A stretch of 64,000 nt of DNA from Multifurca ochricompacta (GCA_022496185.1 WTXG01000001.1:186001-250000); one strand, 5' to 3'. Shown: positions 37,916 to 51,197, counted from the stretch's first letter. Notes: generated by a model not told the origin, from the letters alone. Translations and numbers: made by a program.

Positions 37916-38472
37916 ATTCAGAGCAGACAGGATAGGAGATGTCTAGGCTGCTGGTTCTTAAGACCTAAGACCCCGAGTTGGTTGGTGCAGACAGCGTTGA
38001 CGCGCGCGCGGAAACGCGTAAAAAAAATAGTTTCCGGAGTCACTTGCCGATACTTGCCGAACGTGTGTCGGTCCGGCGAGGTGACCCAAGCACTTCTCAG
38101 TCTCAGGAGAGATTGTACATTGGGGGACGGCCTTGCGGCATAACATAGTTCGTCGTAAAAGTTGATAGGATAGATGGCCTATCGGACTACAACAGACCAG
38201 GCGCAGGGCGCTGTAAGCTGGAGCTGGAATTCGGCCGGCGATCGGCCTAGGGTAAGTTCCCAGGTGGCGCGGTACGGTCCGGCGACGTTGGCGTTTGGAT
38301 TGGTTTTGGTTGGTTGGTGGTGTGGTTGTGGTTGATTGTGTGGTATTGTTTTTCAAGCAAGGGCAGACGCGACGACTTTTGCACTTTGCAGTTGACTCCC
38401 ACCTTCTACTTTTTCATATTCCCCACTCTATTTTTGCTCTCTCCCTCTAGGCCGTATCATCAGGAAAAGAAA
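37916..38472. promoter_or_regulatory. divergent promoter region, DIC1 / SUB2
   Basis: 557 bp between opposing starts. Near the SUB2 side is a (t)ggttggtt repeat (about 38294-38325) and a pyrimidine-rich tract (about 38388-38455) directly before the SUB2 start, typical of strongly expressed fungal genes. No defined factor site is assigned. Confidence 0.5.
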
Positions 38473-40537
38473 ATGAGTTCACATGACAACGACGAGCTCA
38501 TTGACTACGAGGACGAGAACGACGTGGTCCCGAATGGAGCGACCTTGGCTGCAGGTGGGGGAACGACCGCAGACGACGACAAAGAGAAGAAGAATTTCTC
38601 CGGTATCCATTCGACTGGCTTCCGGTTGGTTCCTCCCCTATTCGATATATATATTCTTGCTGACTATCAAAAAAGGGATTTCCTGCTGAAGCCTGAATTG
38701 CTTCGTGCCATTAGCGACCTTGGTTTTGAGCATCCCTCAGAGGGTTGGTTTTTTTTTTCCTCTTCGTACCTGTACCTTGTTGGTATTCAACGTCATTATA
38801 GTCCAGCAGGAGTGCATTCCTCAGGCTGTGCTTGGAATGGATGTCCTCTGCCAGGCGAAGTCTGGTCATGGAAAGACAGCAGTCTTCGTTTTGGCGACAC
38901 TTCAACAACTGGAACCCGTCAGTGGCGAAGTTTCCGTCATTGTTCTCTGTCACACACGGGAGCTCGCCTACCAAATTAAGAACGAGTACACGCGTTTCGC
39001 AAAGTACATGCCGGACGTTCGTGTTGGAACGTTCTTTGGTGGCACCCCTGTGTCTAAGGATGCAGAGCTACTCAAAGACAAATCCAAGTGCCCCCACATT
39101 GTTGTAGCAACTCCTGGTCGCCTGAACGCACTTGTTCGGGACAAAGTCTTAGATGCAAAAAATGTCAAGCATTTCGTGTTGGACGAGTGCGACAAGATGC
39201 TCGAGCAGCTCGGTTAGTCACCCAACTTCAAACTCGTACCCCTACCTCCACTTTCTGTTCGCCCATTCATCGGTGGAAAGATTCTCGTTGTCTGCCTGCA
39301 CCTATCATACGTGCCTCGCCTTCGATCTGGGATACGGTCGTTGGGTTTGAGTCGTTGGATCAAGTTGCAATTTAGTGTATCTGGGTGCTTGATGAGGGAC
39401 TTCGACCGTGGCAGAAGAAGGCACTTCGAGGTCGACGTCATCGCGCACGCACAAAAGACGGTTCTTGTGGCCAACAGCAGGCAGCGCCAATCACGCGCTT
39501 ACTTTCTTTTTATTTTACGCGATTTATTTGCCCTTGTACCCTCTCGTTGGCCTGTTCCGTTTCGGCGTTTTATCTTACCTCGACATCACCCACTAGACAT
39601 GCGCCGTGACGTTCAAGAGATTTTCCGTGCAACCCCTCATCACAAGCAAGTAATGATGTTCAGTGCGACATTGGCAAAGGAGATTCGAGTAACATGCAAA
39701 AAATTCATGGCAAATGTATGTTATTTTTCGTTCGACTTGGTCCTTCTTCTTATCACCTTTACAGCCCCTCGAAATTTTCGTTGATGATGAAACAAAGCTG
39801 ACCCTTCATGGTCTGCAACAACACTACGTCAAATTGGAAGAAGTTAGCAAAAACAGGAAGTTGAATGATCTTCTCGACACTCTTGAATTTAACCAGGTAA
39901 GGTGCATTCATTTAATTTGTTCCGCTACTCCTCAACATCCCACAAGGTTGTCATTTTTGTGAAGTCTGTCGCCCGTGCCATCGAATTGGACAAGCTTCTA
40001 GTTTCCTGTAATTTCCCGAGTATCAGCATCCACTCGGGCTTGGCACAAGAAGAGCGGTATGTAACTGACACAGTGGGGCTACACTGAATTTGTGACATTG
40101 GTTTGGGCATGACAGTATTAAGCGTTACACCGCATTCAAGGCATTTGAGAAGCGTATCCTTGTCGCTACTGATATATTCGGGCGCGGTATTGACGTGGAG
40201 CGCGTCAATATCGTCGTGAATTACGACTGCCCGCCTGATGCTGACAGCTATCTTCATCGTGTCGGGTACGCATTCTCTTGTGAGGTTGTCGCTATCATTT
40301 GAACTCCCTTTATTAGGCGTGCTGGGCGTTTCGGAACTAAAGGTCTTGCAATCACGTTCGTGTCGTCTGATGCAGACCAGCAAGTCATGGGGGCTATCCA
40401 ATCGCGGTTCGAAGTTGCCGTACCAGAACTCCCAGACCACATTGACCCTGCTAGTTATAGTAAGTCTCCAAATTTCCTCGCGAGAAAAGCATCAAGCGCC
40501 AAACAATCTAACGTGGGTATTCGTAGTGACTTCATGA
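38473..40537 (+). CDS. SUB2: DECD-box RNA helicase Sub2/UAP56
   Basis: Spliceosome assembly and mRNA export (TREX) helicase. Motifs in order: IHSTGFR and [21 protein letters not shown] (Q-motif region), Walker [36 protein letters not shown], the family-specific [10 protein letters not shown] (DECD instead of DEAD), [35 protein letters not shown] and [16 protein letters not shown]. The last exon holds only the final residues MTS (stop at 40537). The start at 38473 gives [14 protein letters not shown], the usual Sub2 N terminus. The intron at 39213-39596 is 384 nt, far longer than its neighbours. Confidence 0.95.
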
Positions 40538-41262
40538 AGGTCTTTATCGTCACTACCTACGCTATTGTTCTCTCTGTTTTAACTCGTCTGATAAAACTCT
40601 GTATGATGGATACAGCTCTGCCCCTCGAGTGGTTTTATAAAATTTGCCTGATCTGATCTGATCTCCGGTGACGTAAACGAAACATGAAACATGAAACATA
40701 ACACAAACACACAAACACATATACACACATACGCACATACACACTAGAGGGAGAGAGAAGAGCAGCAGCCGCCAGAGAAGTAGAAGTACCTCATGCACGC
40801 ACACAGACACGTACACTGCAGATCTTGAGCTATACATGAGGTATTGAAAGGTAGCGCGATCCACGAGAAGAAATTCCGTGATGGATTTAGACGGCTTTTA
40901 AATTCGGGCTTCTTCACCTGAACCTGGTTACGCATGCGAGTGCTACAGCTGCGATAGATAAGATATGATATTCTGCGTCTGCATCTGCATCTGTATCTGC
41001 ATTTGCATCTGCATCTGCGTTTGCATCTACGTCTGCGTCTGCATCTGCGTCTGCGTCTGCGACGGACACGGACACGAACACGGACACAGAAGAAAGAGAA
41101 TACCTTTTTACATTACATCTTTTTACATTACATTACATTACAACACTTAACCCGTATCCGTCGATCATGTTCGATCCGTCCCTCCATCACCCGTCACCGT
41201 CATACATAACTTGACTTGACTATTCATTCCTTTCCAATTGTCTATCCCCTATCCTATTCTTC
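40538..41262. other. intergenic region with simple repeats
   Basis: 725 bp between SUB2 and the histidine kinase. It has an AC-rich tract (about 40686-40745, cacatacacacatac type), a degenerate hexamer array of tctgca/tctgcg units (about 40975-41062), and attacatt repeats near 41110-41140. These are noncoding simple repeats; the kinase promoter must lie here. Confidence 0.55.
40975..41062. repeat. degenerate tctgca/tctgcg hexamer array
   Basis: About 14 units of a six-base motif with A/G and single-base variation at fixed places run from 40975, followed by a related gacacg-type stretch up to about 41090. Open frames across it are repeats of His/Leu/Arg or Cys/Ile and are not taken as coding. 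Confidence 0.75.
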
Positions 41263-44200
41263 ATGGAGAGAACCATATTCACTGTTCCTCGTGCCGACCC
41301 CATAATCTCCCAATCACGCCGAAAATACGTCCCTTCATCGCTCCCCACTCTTTATTTCAGAGATTCTATCCTCTCTGCGCCAGGTTATGTGTTTGAAAAG
41401 GTTTGTCTACTTTGGACCGTTACTTACACAACGGCATTCTCACGACAAAGTAAAGGCAATACCATGGGAGGATACAGGAAGCTTGACACTACTTGCCGAG
41501 GGAAGCAGTTTGAAGGATGGTTCAAACGTTATCGCAAAGATTGCACCCGCACATACAAACGCGTCAGTGTGCCTTCAACGAGAAGCCCACATGTATGTCT
41601 TCATATAAGTTTTCTAAGTATCACAAGCAGACGTGCATCTAGCCTCGCTCGCATGCAGACGTCCCCCGAAGCTCTGAGCACCACTTTACGTCTCATGGAC
41701 TTCATATCTATCTCCCGGTCGAATGGGGACTGCGTGGTGCTACTTCTGGTCCATCCTGGCCCCAACCTGCTTGGCCGCTACCTTCCCCTGTCCCGAATTA
41801 ATGCATTACTCCTCGCTGAGCCTCCCGCGTTGCGCCTTACCACATCTCAGGAAGACATTTTTATGAGCGAAGTCGGTGATTGCAGTGCCCCGAGAGACGT
41901 TGAAAGTACGGACACAATGGACCTTGCAACGTTTCTCGAGTGAGTATTTATCTAGAGCCTCCTCCCTCCCGCCTCCTGACGCGTCATAGATTTGCTATCC
42001 AAGCAACCCATTGTTTAGAGAATCTGCATAGGTAAGCTAAATGTTTGTGTTTTCGATCTTCGCCTCACCTGCAGTCATTTGACGTAATTCATGAGGCTGG
42101 GGATAGTCCATAGAGAAGGTACATTCACCTTAATTCACATCATCTTCCTTAGCGTCGTTTTATTTTATTTTATTTTTCCCACAGTTCGTGCAAATGCGTA
42201 TCATATCAACGCCCATTCAGGCGTTGTGCGACTTGTTCATTATGGGAATCGCTCTGTCTCCTTGGAGATGTTTGGTGGCCCCTCTTCTTTGGTAATCCAA
42301 GCAGATGGCTTAGGGGAAGAAAACAAGTCAAAGGTGAAAGAGGCACTTTGTTACTTGTCCCCAGAGCAAACAGGCAGCATGGAGACGACCTCGGATGATC
42401 ACCGAACAGACATGTATTCTCTTGGGATCATGTTCTGGACTCTACTTGTCGGGAGAGGCATGTTACCGTTTGAGGGAGGTCCGCTGGAGATTTTGCATTC
42501 GATCGCGCAGAAGCGGCCCATGCCGGTGCATGAAGTAAGAAGGGACGTCCCTCAAGTCTTGGCACAGATCATCGAAAAGGCATGCTATATTTATTACACT
42601 CGCAACCCAGGTTGTTGATCAAATATACCATCAGCTTCTCTCCAAGAATCCCGACTCACGTTATCAAAGTGCATATGGTCTGAAGGCGGACCTTCTGGAA
42701 TGCCAAAAGAGGCTTTCAATTGCCGTTTCTTCCTCATCAGAGGTGTCGTCAGAGGTATGTTGACGAGCATCAGTAAGGTGCAATAGCGCCTAACTTGGAT
42801 GACCTAGCTCATACCACCATTTGAGATCGCCAAGCAGGATCGGTATGCGGTAAGAGGAGACATAGGTTCTTATGTCCCAGGCCATCAGTCTGATTTACCC
42901 TTTTCTCTTAGGGTTTTACAAGCCCAAATATACTTGTACGTCTGTCCTAGCTCGCGGGTTCGCGTTACTCGTTGATTAACTACCTCGTAGTTTGGAAGGG
43001 AAAAGGAACTGGAAACGATTCGCAATGTCATACGGCACGCTTCCACGAGCTACTTACGGCATAATGTCATGAGGGGCGTAACGTATTCCACCCCGGTTGG
43101 AAGTCAAATGACCATGAGTTCTGAAGACTCCCGGCGCAGCTCATCTCGGTCTTCACGCAGCAGTTCCTCCGTCAAACATTCAGCCAATAATGACGAACAC
43201 AGGCAGAAGAAGTTGGGGGAGTCTAGCTCTAGTGTCGCTGCGACATCTTCCGTGAACACTGTCAGTGATGGCATCCGTAAGATCACGTTAAGCCCAGCGC
43301 GTGGCCGGGGACCCCGCGCTCATGGAGTGGTTGTAATCGGACCAGCAGGGCAAGTATTTTCTCTGAAGTCGAGATGTAAGATATACATGCTTACGCCAGT
43401 ATACCAGGGTCGGCAAGAGTTCGTTAATTCTTGCCAATCAAGCCAAATGGAGAGCGTACGGACTCTGGGGGCACGCCAAGTTCCAGAGCACCACATCTGC
43501 CCCTTTTGCAGCTTTGGTGTGTTCGCCCCCTCACTGGTACGAGGAAATTTGATGCTATTATAGCCAGCTATCCTGTTTGTCCTCGGTCCTTCGGCAGTTG
43601 ATGGTCTTCCATACGGACCTTCATCGGTTCGTCGCCGCTTTCAAGGCGCAGCTAGGGCCACAGCTGCGCATCGTTCCTCTTCTATATGAAGGTGTCCCTG
43701 AACTCCGGGATATTTTGAATCTATTCGATGTCAGCCTTGACATTCCCCAGGAAGCGCTTACAACGCGCGAGTTACGGGCTCGTTTCCAGTCTCTTGTTGA
43801 AAACGTATTTTCGGTTCTCGCGGAGACTCGATTGTTTGCGCTTTTTCTTGATGACCTCCATGAGGCCGATGAGTCGTACGTTCCAGCGCCCAGGTCAACT
43901 TCGAGATGGCGCTAAGACATAGTAGATCGCTTGATCTCGTTAACACACTCGCCAGCTCTCGGAGCCGTATTGTAAGGTTCCTTCCCTTGTCTATTTGATT
44001 CATGCTGAACCCCTTAAGCTCATTTTCATCACCTTACGGGAGGATAAGCCGTGAGTATACGCTAATATTCTCCCAAAGCGGCTGACACGGACTTCAGTGA
44101 GATCGTTGGACGAGTTCGATCGATGTTTTCCGGCCTCTCTAGAGCGACGTGGATTCAACTGGACCCTCTGACATATTCTTCCGTTGCCTCCCTTGTTTCG

Positions 44201-47200
44201 CGCACTCTCCGCCAAGTCAAAGATAATGTTGCGCCACTTTCTCGTCTAATTCATGGCATCTCCGCCGGAAATGCCTTCTCGGTCCGAAATCTCCTCGCGA
44301 CGTTACAACGACAACACCAGGTCAGTCCGAAACGCATTTCGCTGGGGGTTCCAGCTGACATGCAAGGCAGATTACCTTTGATTGGGATCGTAATTGCTGG
44401 CAGTCAGTTTCAAACCGCTCGAACCATTCCCATTGGCCCTGAACTGGCTCCACCTAGATACGACCTTCCCGAAATTGAGAAAGTGCTCCTGTCCCAGAAA
44501 CTTGTGGCAGATCCGAACGATATTTCTTATCTGACGTCTCACTTGAGGAAACTTCCTGTAGATGCTCGCAAGTACCTTGTGTGGGCCTCATGCTTTGGTG
44601 CGACGTGAGTGCTTGATGCCCTCGCCATTTGATTCTTCCGCTTCATCACCTTTGATCTTTCTCTCTTCTTTGGTAGGTTCAGAACGACGGACGTTGCCAT
44701 GGTAATGGATCACGACAGCCCATCAGGCAGCAGCAGCAGTGACTTTGACACCGAGGATGACCGGAGCTCGAGGGAATCCATACACACCTTCAGAGAGAAG
44801 CCCACGAGCACCACCCGCCGTTCAATGCGAGGTCTGCAAATCGCTATCGCTGAAGGCTGGCTTGTACAGCGGGCGAGGGATATGTGTAGTTTCGCCCATG
44901 ACAGATATCGACAGGCTGCAGAAGCTGAGGCACTAAGCCTCCCGGATGACCTCATAGTAAAAATGTCCTTCCGCGTGCGTGTCTTTCTTTCTTTGGCGTT
45001 ATACTTGGCAAATTTGAGTCATAGATCATCTCAATGATGCTCGTTGAACCATCACCAGATGTCTATCAAATTGCTGAGCGCGCCCAGTGGTATATCGTTT
45101 TACGTTGTTCGACCTGTATTTTTACTTATTAATAGGTGCCTTCCCCTTCTTCGTGAACACGACAAACGAGAGGAACTCGTGTCTCTTCTCACAGAGGCAG
45201 GAGAGTCTGCATGGGCGCGGGGTGCTCATGAGGTTAGATACTTGATTTTTCAATTTTGTGTTCGGACATGACACGAGGTGCTTCGCAGATGGCTTATCAG
45301 TCTTTGGTTAACGCTCAATCTCTCCTTGATCAAGATGTCTGGACTACGAACCCCGTTAGAACCTTCTCTCTTTACACGAAGTTGGCTGAGTCAGCGCGAT
45401 CCCTTTCGCAATCGTGGCTTATCTTATTGACACGTTGATAGATTGTCTACTTGGAGAGGTGCCCTTGGACCGCTTAGCCTGCGCATAGTATTGGTCTGAT
45501 CTCACCTAAGCAGGTGACTACAGAGGATCCGATAAGTACATCGAAGCCTGTTATGAAAGGGCCTCCTATTCCGAAGAGAGGGCCTTCCTCCTACGGTTAC
45601 GATCCCAGAATAAATGGATGAGGAATGACTTCGGTGCTGCTCTCGAGGACACGCTACAGGCTCTACATATCCTTGGCGTCGACCTAGATTCAGCTCCAAC
45701 TCTGGAGAAAGCCGATGATATGTTCGAGCAGGTCAAGAGTGAGATCCTTGCTGTAGGGTTCGATGCCATTATAGCCATTCCTCGAACCTCCGACTCGCGG
45801 ACAGACCTTGCAGTGGCTTTGCTTGGTGATGCTGGTACACATGCTTACTGGAGTACCGGAGAGGGTTTCACAGATGTTATCGGTCTAACGGTAAGAGATG
45901 CATTCCAATCCCATCACGCCACAGTTCACGTGTTTTGAAATAGACGATTCAATTGGCACTGCGGTAGGCTAAGATCCATCTTTAAAAGCCTTTTGTAAAT
46001 GCTTTATGGCTGCAGTTCGGGGATGTCTCCTGGTACAGCGCTGGGATTCTTCTGGGCATTGGGAGGTTTGCATCAATATCTTTGGTCTGCAACCACCCTT
46101 CTCATAGTTTCTGTAGCCGCCGCGGAACGAAAGGAACTGTATCGGTTTTCAGTAGACCTCGGGAAGCTGGCACTACGTATTGCCGAACGGTATGGAACGA
46201 ATGCGGACAGATGGTATGCTTCTCGCTATTTTTTGATTGTAGACATTCAGTGCATTCTATAGCCGTTCGTTGGTCATGTATTGTTCCATGGTCTCTGCTT
46301 ATGACAACGTTCACATCCGGTCAAACCTTCCTCGTCTGGAGGAAGCCATCAAATATGCCAACAGTGCTGGGGACCGGTGCGTCATGACTCACTCACAACT
46401 CAATTTACCTAGCGATTATTTATAGAGTATACGCAAGCCTCGCGAACTTCTATTCCGTCCAAACGAGGTTATTCATATGCCAACCGCGTATGTCTGCTCA
46501 TTGTTTCAATCCTTCGAGTTTCTGATGACGGAACCAGTGGACGAGCTTGTCGGCGCAGCGGAAGAGGTATGCATGCCTCGTGCCATTTTTTCTTTCATGC
46601 TAATGGTACCACGTACCTAAGACCCACAATGACATGCAACAGTGGCCCCAAGGAGAACTCGCTATATGCGCTCAGGGTAGGCTGAGCGTCCAACAATCTC
46701 ACAATGCAAATTACTTACGTAGTGGGACTAGGCTTATTGAACTGCATTCGTGCACTGGGCGGGTACACGCTTAAAACCTCAGCAGGAACCATTTATACGA
46801 CGGACACGTTTAACGAGGATCAGTACTTAAGGACAATTCCAGACAGTGGGGGGAGTACGCTTATCGGGCTGACTTCGTGGGTCAACATTACTTCATTCAC
46901 TTTTCCCTAGCCCCTCACCCGGCTTCCTCTAGCTACAACGCATACAAGGCAAGTCGTTTCGAACTGGGTTCTTCTTCAGCTAATCTCGTAGCAAGGTCGT
47001 CGCATTGTTCAATCTGGGCTACGTTCAGGAGGCCGCTGAACTTGGATTTTCTATATACGACACCCGAGACCGCCATCCTAAGTCTGTCTTCGTGCTTTAT
47101 CAAGCCCGTGATATCTGACACACACCGGAGATAGTCATCGCCATACTCGATACGCACTCTTTTTCCATAATCTAGCTATGATTGCATGCGTCCGAGAAGA

Positions 47201-50200
47201 ATACGTCACTGGAGACCAGCGCAAGCGATATCTAGATCAGGTCATGGTCAACCAAGTCTACATTCGTCGGTATGCGAAGTCTGCGCTAGTTTCATCAATA
47301 GCTTCCACTTAGTGACTTTCCAGGTGGTTGTCGGCAAGCCCCGTCAACACTAGGACTTGGGTTGCGCTTGTGGTAAGCTCTCTAGGGAATTAGCCGCTTG
47401 GTGTATCTACTATATATGATGCAGGATGCTGAGCTTTCGTCCCTCGAAGACAGTCGAGATGCATTCCGATTATATGATGTTGCAGTCACGTAAGTTTTTA
47501 TATGTTGGATTGCTACCCGACTAACAACAACCTCCGTAGATCGGCTACCAATTACGATTGGCCCCTTGAAGAAGGGTGGGCGTTGTATCTGGTCCGTTGC
47601 ACCTTTACAGCGCAACCCCTTCAGGAATATAATTTTATCTATAGCAAGGGTCTCATTTCGTCCGCTGCGGTGTGCATAGTTTAGGCAGCGAACTACAGCG
47701 CCGTGGCATATCCCGCCAGCGCCAATGGGGAGCGCGAGGGATTGTGTTAGTCTGTCTTATCTTGGGCCTATAGTGCCTATAATGTAACTTTGATAGGGCC
47801 TCGCTGTTCTCCGGCTCGAGCGCACAGCTGCTGAGTTTCGCCAAGAGAAACACCGTCACCATGGATATTGGTGTTCAAACGGACAGTGTCATGGTTGGCA
47901 TTAACGGCCACAAGACGATACATGATGACGCGGGGACCGATATCACTGAGGAAGAAGCGGTCACCAGCCTCCCTGCCTCTGCCTTAGCATCTGTCCTGAA
48001 GTGGAGTAAGGATATTGCCGCGGATATCCATTTGTTTTCAGGTAGGCCATTTGCTGCTATGCGTCACGGATTTTATAATTATTTCCCAGCTCTTCAGCGT
48101 CTCACAGAGATTGCGACCGGTGAGCGAAGGTCGTACTTATTGCGAGCCAGTGAGCTGACCCATGCGGATTAGAGACATCTGGGGCACAGAGCGCCTGTAT
48201 CGTTATCACAGGAACCGGTGGGGAGTACAGAGTGGCCACCAGCATGATTTCACCTGGTCCCTGCAAAATCCATGAGTGCGTAATTCGGAGCAGCATCCCC
48301 GGCATCTCTAAGGGACTACATAGGCACCCCATATCGGTTCGGGCTATCAGTGACCCATTACAAAGAGCCGTTATCCTCCACTGTTCGTGATTATAGTCGT
48401 GCTGCATTTCTCGATCTGACGATTGCTCGTCTAGCATTGAACACGAAGGAACGCATTGCATATGATGACATATCCTCGGATTCGCGTTTCTCATCGGAGG
48501 CTCGACAAAGCCCATATCAGTCTGTAGTGTGCTTGCCAATATTCAGCAACCGCGGGCAAACATTTGGTGCCTTGTATCTGGCTTCCAAATACGCCTTTTC
48601 GCAGAACACGATTACCCTTTTAACCCTCCTATGCCAGCAAGCAAACATCAGCGTAGCCAACGCCCTACTCTTTCGTTCTGTACAGGCTGGGACAAAGGAG
48701 AATCTCAGAATGATTTCTGCGCAAAAAGAGGCCCTTGAGTATGCCCGGCAAAGTCGCGAAGACGCCTTGAAAGCCACTCGGGTCTTTATCTCTACTTCAT
48801 GAAATCATTGCACTTCATATTTACACATGCTTACAGATCAAAAGCAACTTTTTGGCCTCGATGTCCCACGAACTTCGAACCCCTTTTAGGTATATTATTT
48901 CATAAGAACATTCCATAGCAAGGGCTCATTTCTCCCCAGTTCGTTCTACGGCCTCTTAGATATTCTAAGCGGGACGGAGTTGAATAACGGGCAGCGCGAG
49001 ATCGGTAAGAAGGTTCTTGTAGTCGCCTTCATATTTGAGACTAACCAGACTACAGTGCAAACGGCCAAGCAGTCCTGCGAGCTCCTTCTCAAGGTACTTA
49101 TCCATTATAAGTGATTGTCTCGATTAAGTAATCTGAGACGTTCCCCAGATTATCGACTCAATCCTCGATTACAGTAAACTCGAGGCCTCAGGTGATAAAT
49201 TGCTTTCTATAAGTGTGTGTGTAATGTTAACTCCAGCGCGATTTAGCTCTCAAGCTTGACTTCACGGGCTTTCCTGTCGAGGACATCATAGCTGTGAGTT
49301 TTATTATCCCCCAGCCCCTCGCAGGGATTATGCTGAGACTCTGTAGGACTGCATGGAACTCCTCCTCCCGATGGCTGCGAAAAAGTTGGATCTGTCCTTC
49401 AACATAGACCGAGACGTTCCTGCCTGTATGTGTTCATCCACCCCTGTCATGAGAGTTTTACTGAGATTTTGGCCCAGGGGTGCAAGCAGACTACACACGC
49501 ATCCGCCAAGGTATGTGCCCTTAATTCAGTAGCCGTCACCATTCTGAGGTTTTTAGTTTTAATGAATCTCATCGGGAATGCCGTAAAGTTCACACCCCAC
49601 GGTGCGGTGAAGGTCCTTTGTTCTCTCGATAATGAGGAGCTGTCCGCTAAGCCGGGCGACGTGAACCTGAAGTTTGTGATCGAGTACGTGTACTATTGAT
49701 AAGCGGGGCATGCTCGCTGACATTCTTTTAGGGATACTGGAATTGGTCTATCGCCGGGCGACGTCGATCTTCTGTTCGTACCTTTCCAACAGGCTGATAA
49801 TTCTTCTACTCGTCGCTTCGGCGGTACTGGGCTCGGCCTATCGATTTGTCGACAGCTGGTGAAACTCATGGGTGGTGTCATCGGGGTCCGTTCCGAGCTC
49901 GGAAAAGGTTCTATCTTCTGGTTCATAATTCCCGTAAAGATTTTCACTTCGGAGGAATCGGAGAAGGTAAGTCCGACCCTCACGAACTTTACCGATTGCT
50001 TACCTTACGTAGGCTATGCTGGCCATTCAACGTGTGCGGGCTCGCCTTATGGAACCGCGACCACCTCGGGTTCTGATCAGCTCTCCATCTGATGCTGCGA
50101 CGTCCCTTCTCAGCTCCATGCTTGACGGCTTCGATATATCTGCAGTCTTTTCCGTGGAGGAGCTTGAGGGGTCCCTTCGCGCTGTCGAGACGTCTGATAC

Positions 50201-51197
50201 TCCTTTGGATTGCATCATTCTTGATAATCAAGCAGAAGCAACCGCAGACGGCATAGCTCGGTTACTGGAATCACATCATTCCCCAATGCTAAAACACACG
50301 AAGCTCATTCACCTGTACACGCCCGTAACGGACGCCATCTCCTCCCATCCAGTGTTCGGGAACAGTACATCAGGTGTCATCCGCATGACGAAGCCGCCTC
50401 GCAAGGCTCGACTTCTTCAAGCCCTAGCCAGGCTTAGGAAATTACCGCCAGACACCTACGCTGACCTGAGATCTCTAGCAACATCAACTGTCGAGGAGCC
50501 ACCGGAATCCCAACGCACTCTGTTCGGCAATGTTCTTATAGCTGAGGGTGAGTGTGTGCGCAGGTGGTTGAAAGCTGCCTTTATGTAATGGCTGTGTAGA
50601 CAACCCAGTTGCTCAGAAACTGCTCGTTAAGCAGTTACAACGCTATGATTTGAATGTTATTGCTACTTCGAATGGGGAGGAAGCTATTGCGGGTAGCCAA
50701 CTTTTGCTTTTAGATCTTCATTCGGCTCACCGCTTTGCGAACTAGAATGGGAACGGCACGAGCCTGGCTATTTTAGCCTTGCCATGTTCGACCATCGTAT
50801 GTATTTTCTCACACGCTTTCTATTATCTGACATACCAAGTAAGATATGCCGATTTGTGATGGAGTGGAAGCTGCCAAGAGATTGCGATTATTGGAAAACC
50901 GGCGTAAAGTGTCGGAGTTTCTTCCAGGTGGGCATCCTTCAGTTCTATGGGCCTAGCGTGATACGGACTGATTTCATTTTGGCGAAGTCATTGCATTAAG
51001 TGCCGACTGCCAGGAATCTACCAAAATGCTCTGTCTTAGTGCTGGGATGAATTCATTCCTTAGCAAGCCTTTGAAAAAGAGTAAGTCTGGGAATCATACT
51101 GAGCTAAAACCTTGCTAACCCACCTCAAGGCGATCTCGCCTTGCTTCTCACGACATATGGTACACCTATCCCGCCAGGAACCCAAACCAGCAGATGA
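41263..51197 (+). CDS. class X hybrid histidine kinase (kinase-like, AAA, GAF, HisKA, REC)
   Basis: Cytoplasmic phosphorelay sensor of the type of S. pombe Mak2/Mak3 and C. albicans Chk1. Domain order by position: Ser/Thr kinase-like domain (41263 to about 42740), AAA-type ATPase with Walker A GPAGVGKSS (split by a GC-AG intron at 43350), a long helical region (about 44.4-47.9 kb), GAF domain (about 48.05-48.68 kb, [23 protein letters not shown]), HisKA with the phospho-His in [15 protein letters not shown] (48.85 kb), HATPase with [14 protein letters not shown] and [16 protein letters not shown] (49.56-49.93 kb), and receiver NVLIAEDNP ... [15 protein letters not shown] ... [10 protein letters not shown] (50.54-51.09 kb). 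The receiver keeps its Asp and Lys. The kinase-like part has HRE in place of HRD and HYG where DFG is expected. No membrane segment is seen. About 35 short introns. Confidence 0.9.
43350..43407 (+). other. GC-AG intron inside the Walker A codons of the histidine kinase
   Basis: The exon ends ...GPAG with two bases of a Gly codon at 43349. The intron runs from gcaagt to ataccag, and the next exon restores GVGKSSLI. The donor GCAAGT is the textbook GC-donor consensus. No GT donor nearby keeps the P-loop frame. Confidence 0.85.

Noticed and set aside
40970..41150. Cys/Ile and His/Leu repeat peptides over the hexamer array
   Set aside because: They are translations of a simple repeat, with both frames open only because of the repeat unit.
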